Positions 60,681 to 64,000 of a DNA stretch of 64,000 nucleotides are shown here, in pieces. The translations under genes and the position numbers were made by a program. The notes below the pieces were generated by a model. It worked only from the letters and a program-made list of their open reading frames with translations, ran no database searches and had not been told where the DNA came from. This stretch comes from Syntrophomonas sp. (lineage in GTDB: Bacteria > Bacillota > Syntrophomonadia > Syntrophomonadales > Syntrophomonadaceae), in contig JAENZE010000006.1 in NCBI GenBank assembly GCA_016841425.1, positions 156,207 to 220,206 on the forward strand, written 5' to 3'. Positions within the stretch are counted from its first letter, which is position 1; each line of letters begins with the position of its first letter.

Positions 60681-61709
60681 CTATTTAATAGCAGCTACCC
60701 TGGAAGCATCAATTCCAAAAAATACTTCTTTACCTTCCAAAAGTTGAAGTTCATTACAACTATTTGCTGTTAAGTAAGCCTTGAATAAAGCTCCATCGCT
60801 GCTGATATCTATTTCACGGAATATACCGTTATTTCTGATATAGGAGATTCTTCCTAAGAAACAACAACAGTCATCAATGTAGGTATTGCTTACCACAATA
60901 TTTTCCGGCCTGATACCAATGAATTCTGCACCAATTTCATCAATATGCTTGAAGAGAACTTGAAATACTGGTTTCTTCTTAAGTTCATTAATTGTAATCA
61001 GGTTTTTCATATCCACAAAATCAGCTGTAAAAACTGAAGCAGGTTTTTCAAACACCTCGTTAATTGGTCCAATCTGCATGATACTTCCATCTTTAATTAT
61101 ACCAACCCGATCCGCCAGGTAGTAGGCTTCTTTAAAATCATGGGTTACCATCAATATAGTTATTTTTAATGTCTCATGCAGTTTTTTGAGCTCTGCTTCT
61201 ATAGCAGCTTTCATCCCTGAATGCAGGGCGGCCAATGGTTCATCCAGCAGAAGAATGTCTGGTGCTACAATCAGCGCTCGAGCCAGAGCTACCCGCTGCT
61301 TTTCACCCCCGCTCAAAAACACCGGATATCTATCCAGTATATGATTTATCCTTAATAATTCCACCAGGGTCTCGAAATTCTCTTTATATTTCATGTCATT
61401 ATGGTCTTTCCGAAACCGAAGACCATATTTGATATTGTCCTTAACCCTCATATGGGGAAATAGTGCTAAATCCTGATAGCAAATTGAAATATTGCGTTCT
61501 TCTGGTTTTTTACTGGTTACCTCTTTTTCATTAATAAAAATCTTCCCAGCCTCAATAGACCTTAAGCCGGCAATAGATTCAAGGAGTACTGTCTTACCAC
61601 TGCCAGTCGGTCCCAGGAGAACAAAATACTCACCTGTGTTTATCATAAGGTTAAGAGCTGTTATTTTGAACTTACCCAGTTGGAGGGATAAGTCTTGTAT
61701 TTCTATCAT
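60681..61709 (-). CDS. wtpC: Tungstate/molybdate ABC transporter ATP-binding protein (WtpC-like)
   Basis: 342 residues from the ATG at 61709 (GAGGGGGAG upstream). Walker A GPTGSGKTV, signature LSGGEKQRVALARAL, Walker B LLLDEPLAALH and a C-terminal TOBE domain with GIRPENIVVSN. Its start overlaps the permease stop by four bases (ATGA), so translation is coupled. It is the second ATPase of this kind in the window, convergent with the first set. Confidence 0.9.
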   Translation of the reverse strand: MIEIQDLSLQLGKFKITALNLMINTGEYFVLLGPTGSGKTVLLESIAGLRSIEAGKIFINEKEVTSKKPEERNISICYQDLALFPHMRVKDNIKYGLRFRKDHNDMKYKENFETLVELLRINHILDRYPVFLSGGEKQRVALARALIVAPDILLLDEPLAALHSGMKAAIEAELKKLHETLKITILMVTHDFKEAYYLADRVGIIKDGSIMQIGPINEVFEKPASVFTADFVDMKNLITINELKKKPVFQVLFKHIDEIGAEFIGIRPENIVVSNTYIDDCCCFLGRISYIRNNGIFREIDISSDGALFKAYLTANSCNELQLLEGKEVFFGIDASRVAAIK

Positions 61710-62506
61710 GTAGTCTCCCCCTCTCTCCGAGTTGCTGCTAACAACCTTAAAATAATAAACATTATCAAACACAATAGTATCAAGATAACTGCTACCGGAA
61801 CTGCATACATCATCCCATAAGCGGTAAAACGTTCATAAATTACGGTTGGGGCTATCATGGGATGATAAGCTAGAATTATCACGGCACCGAATTCACTGAT
61901 AGCTCTGGCCCAGGTCAGTATCATACCGCTCAGTATATCTCTCCAGGCCAGTGAAAAGGTTATTAAAAAGAAGGTCTGAGTATGGTTTGCCCCCAGGGTG
62001 CGGGATACATTTTCCATACGTGGTGATACCCATTTAAATGCCTCCCGGGCAGCATTAATCAGAAATGGCATACTGACAAAGGTCATAGCCAGCACTATAG
62101 CTGCCACGGTCCCTAGAACTTCAATCCCTGCCTTTTCCATCAACTGCCCGGTCCAGCTGCGTGGGCTGATAACCGTTAGAAGACAGATCCCGGCTACCGG
62201 ATGTGGTATTACAATAGGTATGTCTACTATACTCTCGACCAGACTCTTAAACCTGAAATCCTTTCTAGCCAGAACATATGCAAAGGGTACCCCCAGAACA
62301 AAGGCCACCAGAGTAGTTATAGTTGCAGCTCCCATACTTAAATAAATAGACTTTAAGACACGTTGGTCTTTGAAGGTATCAAGTATAATTCCCGGTTCAG
62401 TCCAGAACAAGGTATTAATAAGAGGGTATATACAGAAGAGCATGATGATAGTGCCGCTAATAAAAGATACTATAAATAGTGATTCAGTCCTTTTCTTGTT
62501 CATCAT
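61706..62506 (-). CDS. wtpB: Tungstate/molybdate ABC transporter permease (WtpB-like)
   Basis: 266 residues with about six membrane helices. The permease motif NVSRTLGANHTQTFFLITFS (about 165) and ARAISEFGAVIILAY (about 190) match ModB/WtpB. AGGTAATGATG marks the start. It lies 251 bases after wtpA with a hairpin between. Confidence 0.9.
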   Translation of the reverse strand: MMNKKRTESLFIVSFISGTIIMLFCIYPLINTLFWTEPGIILDTFKDQRVLKSIYLSMGAATITTLVAFVLGVPFAYVLARKDFRFKSLVESIVDIPIVIPHPVAGICLLTVISPRSWTGQLMEKAGIEVLGTVAAIVLAMTFVSMPFLINAAREAFKWVSPRMENVSRTLGANHTQTFFLITFSLAWRDILSGMILTWARAISEFGAVIILAYHPMIAPTVIYERFTAYGMMYAVPVAVILILLCLIMFIILRLLAATRREGETT

Positions 62507-62712
62507 TACCTCCAGAATCCCTAATAGCTATAAAGTCAGACCGAACAAAAAAGTTCAAGAGCAAGGCATTAATGAGAGCCAGTGATTGAGACGTACAAAG
62601 GTACGCTGATTGAAACTGGCTTCCTTATAATTTGTGAGCTCACGCGAACATTAATTGTGGTCCTGTGGGCTTTCGTTAATAACGCAGCTATCGTGCTTTT
62701 TTGACGGTCTGT

Positions 62713-62735
62713 GAGGTCAGGCATAACCTGACCTC
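62713..62735 (-). terminator. Hairpin between wtpA and wtpB
   Basis: A perfect 9-bp stem GAGGTCAGG (62713-62721) with CCTGACCTC (62727-62735) around a 5-base loop. It lies 22 bases after the wtpA stop on the minus strand. The T-tract after it is absent, so it may act as an mRNA-stabilising or partial-termination hairpin that sets binding protein above permease levels. Confidence 0.55.
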
Positions 62736-62757
62736 CTCAAGCAACTATAATTAACCA

Positions 62758-63774
62758 TTATTGTATTAAATCATTCAAATCTTCTGGGAAACCTTCTCCA
62801 TTTACTACTATTGGATCAAGAACCGGTTGACCGTTATCTTCCAGTAACTTGAGACCCTGTTCTTTATCAAAGAAGAATTTCAAGAATTCTATAGCAAGTT
62901 CTGTATTCTCACCTGAATTAGGCATAGTAATTCCGTATACGATTGGTTCGCCCACTCTGGTTACTGTTTCTCCAGGAGCAGAACCGGTGGTTTCCAGGGT
63001 AGCCTGTGCATAAATCTCTGCATTTTCCATATCACTGAGGTTAACCTTATTAGGTAGTTCGACCCACTTAAATGCCGGGTTAGCTGCAGCATGCTGCCGG
63101 GCTACACTCTCATATTCAAACGCATAATCAAGTCCTCCAGTTTCAAGCAGTGAAATCAACTCAACTGATTTGGGGCGAATGTTTTCTTCCGGGCAGTTAT
63201 CACATAATTGCTGATATAAACCTTCTTGTTCGTATTTCAGCTCTGCCAGCTGCCAGCAGAGAACACTCCGGTATCCGCAGGGATCATCGTTAACGTTGCT
63301 ATGTCCATAATTCACGCCATCTCTTAAGAGTATTTCATACCAATTGTCTTTGGTTATTTCGGCGGCAAATTTACTCTGGTCGGTATACATAATCACCATA
63401 GAATTGTTTGCAAAAAGAGCATCCCAGCTTGCAAAATCTGGTATCAGCTCGTCCTCAAGAGGCTTATAATCAGCTGACGCAAAGATATCTACTTTATCTC
63501 CCAGGTCTACTATCTGACGGATCAGCTTGGTACTGCCCCCTTCAGTTCTTTGTATGTCCACTTTAGGATGTAGGGTTTCGAATTCTGTTTCCAGTGCGGC
63601 AAATGGTATCGAGAGACTTCCAGCGTGGTATATAACGACAGTTCCTTCTAATTCAACGGCCTGTTCTGGAGCTGGTTCTGGATTAGTGGCAGTATTTCCT
63701 GCACAGCCTCCCAGGACACAGGTGGATATAAACAATAACAATATACATACAATCCATGTTCTTTTCTTAATCAT
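62758..63774 (-). CDS. wtpA: Tungstate/molybdate-binding lipoprotein (WtpA-like)
   Basis: 338 residues. A lipoprotein signal (core about 8-20, lipobox LGGC with cysteine 24) is followed by a WtpA-type binding domain: VVIYHAGSLSIPF (about 47; Ser binds the oxyanion), EGGSTKLIRQI (about 79), DIFASADYKPLED (about 96) and DDPCGYRSVL (about 163). These are hallmarks of WtpA/archaeal-type tungstate-molybdate binding. It heads a second, divergent-to-edge operon, wtpA-wtpB-wtpC. Confidence 0.92.
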   Translation of the reverse strand: MIKKRTWIVCILLLFISTCVLGGCAGNTATNPEPAPEQAVELEGTVVIYHAGSLSIPFAALETEFETLHPKVDIQRTEGGSTKLIRQIVDLGDKVDIFASADYKPLEDELIPDFASWDALFANNSMVIMYTDQSKFAAEITKDNWYEILLRDGVNYGHSNVNDDPCGYRSVLCWQLAELKYEQEGLYQQLCDNCPEENIRPKSVELISLLETGGLDYAFEYESVARQHAAANPAFKWVELPNKVNLSDMENAEIYAQATLETTGSAPGETVTRVGEPIVYGITMPNSGENTELAIEFLKFFFDKEQGLKLLEDNGQPVLDPIVVNGEGFPEDLNDLIQ

Positions 63775-63881
63775 TCTACACTCTCCTTCTCATGCAAATT
63801 CTCTGCTAAGTAATCCATTCGCTTAGACTCTAAAATCCCCCCTTCGATAATTGACTCATTTTATGACCAGAAACCAAACAA

Positions 63882-63907
63882 CCAGCACAGGGATTATCCC
63901 GTGCTGG
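63882..63907 (-). terminator. Terminator-like hairpin upstream of wtpA
   Basis: CCAGCACAGGG and CCCGTGCTGG (63882-63892 and 63898-63907) form a 10-bp stem with one bulged base and a 5-base loop; on the minus strand TTGTTTGGTTT follows. It lies about 108 bases before wtpA, in the position of an attenuator. An upstream controlling aptamer would lie at or beyond the window edge; I do not see a Moco motif in 63908-64000. Confidence 0.65.
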
Positions 63908-64000
63908 CATACTTCAATCCGAATACTGGCTATGAAATAAACTACTTAGTTTCCCCTGAAAAACTCAGGAGACAAATTCAGAAACCATTTATAAAAAACC

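Overview
The window looks like a chromosomal segment from an anaerobic, endospore-forming member of the Bacillota (Clostridia). A Syntrophomonas-like lineage is my best guess. The support is a moderate-to-low G+C content with strong AGGAGG ribosome sites and frequent TTG/GTG/CTG starts, the rpmB / Asp23 / fakA neighbourhood, a gerA-type spore germination operon, Ku and LigD proteins (common in spore formers), a PdxS/PdxT vitamin B6 synthase with a MocR-type regulator, and anaerobe-type homocysteine genes (HcyS/DUF39 and NIL-ferredoxin). The taxon is inferred, since no rRNA is present.

Layout: 1-5405 holds fakA (cut by the left edge), asp23, rpmB, hslO, a gamma-carbonic-anhydrase-like protein, coaD and a secreted repeat protein. 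5592-9054 holds an unknown gene and a three-gene end-joining set (ku, separate ligase, separate polymerase). 9071-12153 is the vitamin B6 locus: pdxST facing a divergent pdxR-like regulator, with repeated operator-like sites. 12229-20412 is accessory: a LiaF-like membrane protein, a GNAT gene with an in-frame TGA, YkvA, a DUF3810 metalloprotease-like protein, a membrane-anchored Mrr-type nuclease, a polysaccharide deacetylase, a thioesterase, an M15 peptidase and an aminotransferase, separated by hairpin repeats. 20601-23924 holds two paralogous large unknown proteins that look TULIP-like and end in a metal-knuckle motif. 24796-26334 holds a MaoC-like hydratase, a tandem-repeat secreted protein and tRNA-Pro(GGG).

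26396-39280 is mostly amino-acid metabolism on the minus strand: lysC, thrB, hom, an ACT protein and yebC, then nadE, cysK, COG2122, NIL-ferredoxin, HcyS and metH behind a SAM-I riboswitch. The enzymes connect: aspartate kinase supplies aspartate semialdehyde, which Hom and ThrB take towards threonine, while HcyS/NIL-Fd/COG2122 are expected to convert it with sulfide to homocysteine for MetH. 39336-45880 holds tatA, a YvlD-like membrane protein and the germination operon gerA-gerC-gerB-gerB, two of whose genes seem to start with CTG. 46198-49785 holds small membrane proteins, a nitroreductase, comM and a broken phage lysis module (amidase remnant plus holin) joined to a MITE-like element. 50157-52322 holds a PadR pair and an insertion-sequence fragment ended by a second copy of the same element. 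52511-56021 holds a PHP phosphatase, a DHA2-type efflux pump and an LRAT-domain protein.

56335-63774 is devoted to molybdate/tungstate: two tandem Moco/Tuco-type riboswitches, each followed by a terminator, precede a modABC-like operon plus a DUF364 gene, and a second, convergent WtpABC system lies opposite. The strongest leads are the UGA-interrupted GNAT gene with a SECIS-like hairpin, the tandem riboswitch leader, the SAM-controlled homocysteine operon, the TULIP-like paralogues and the non-autonomous element that ends two different genes.
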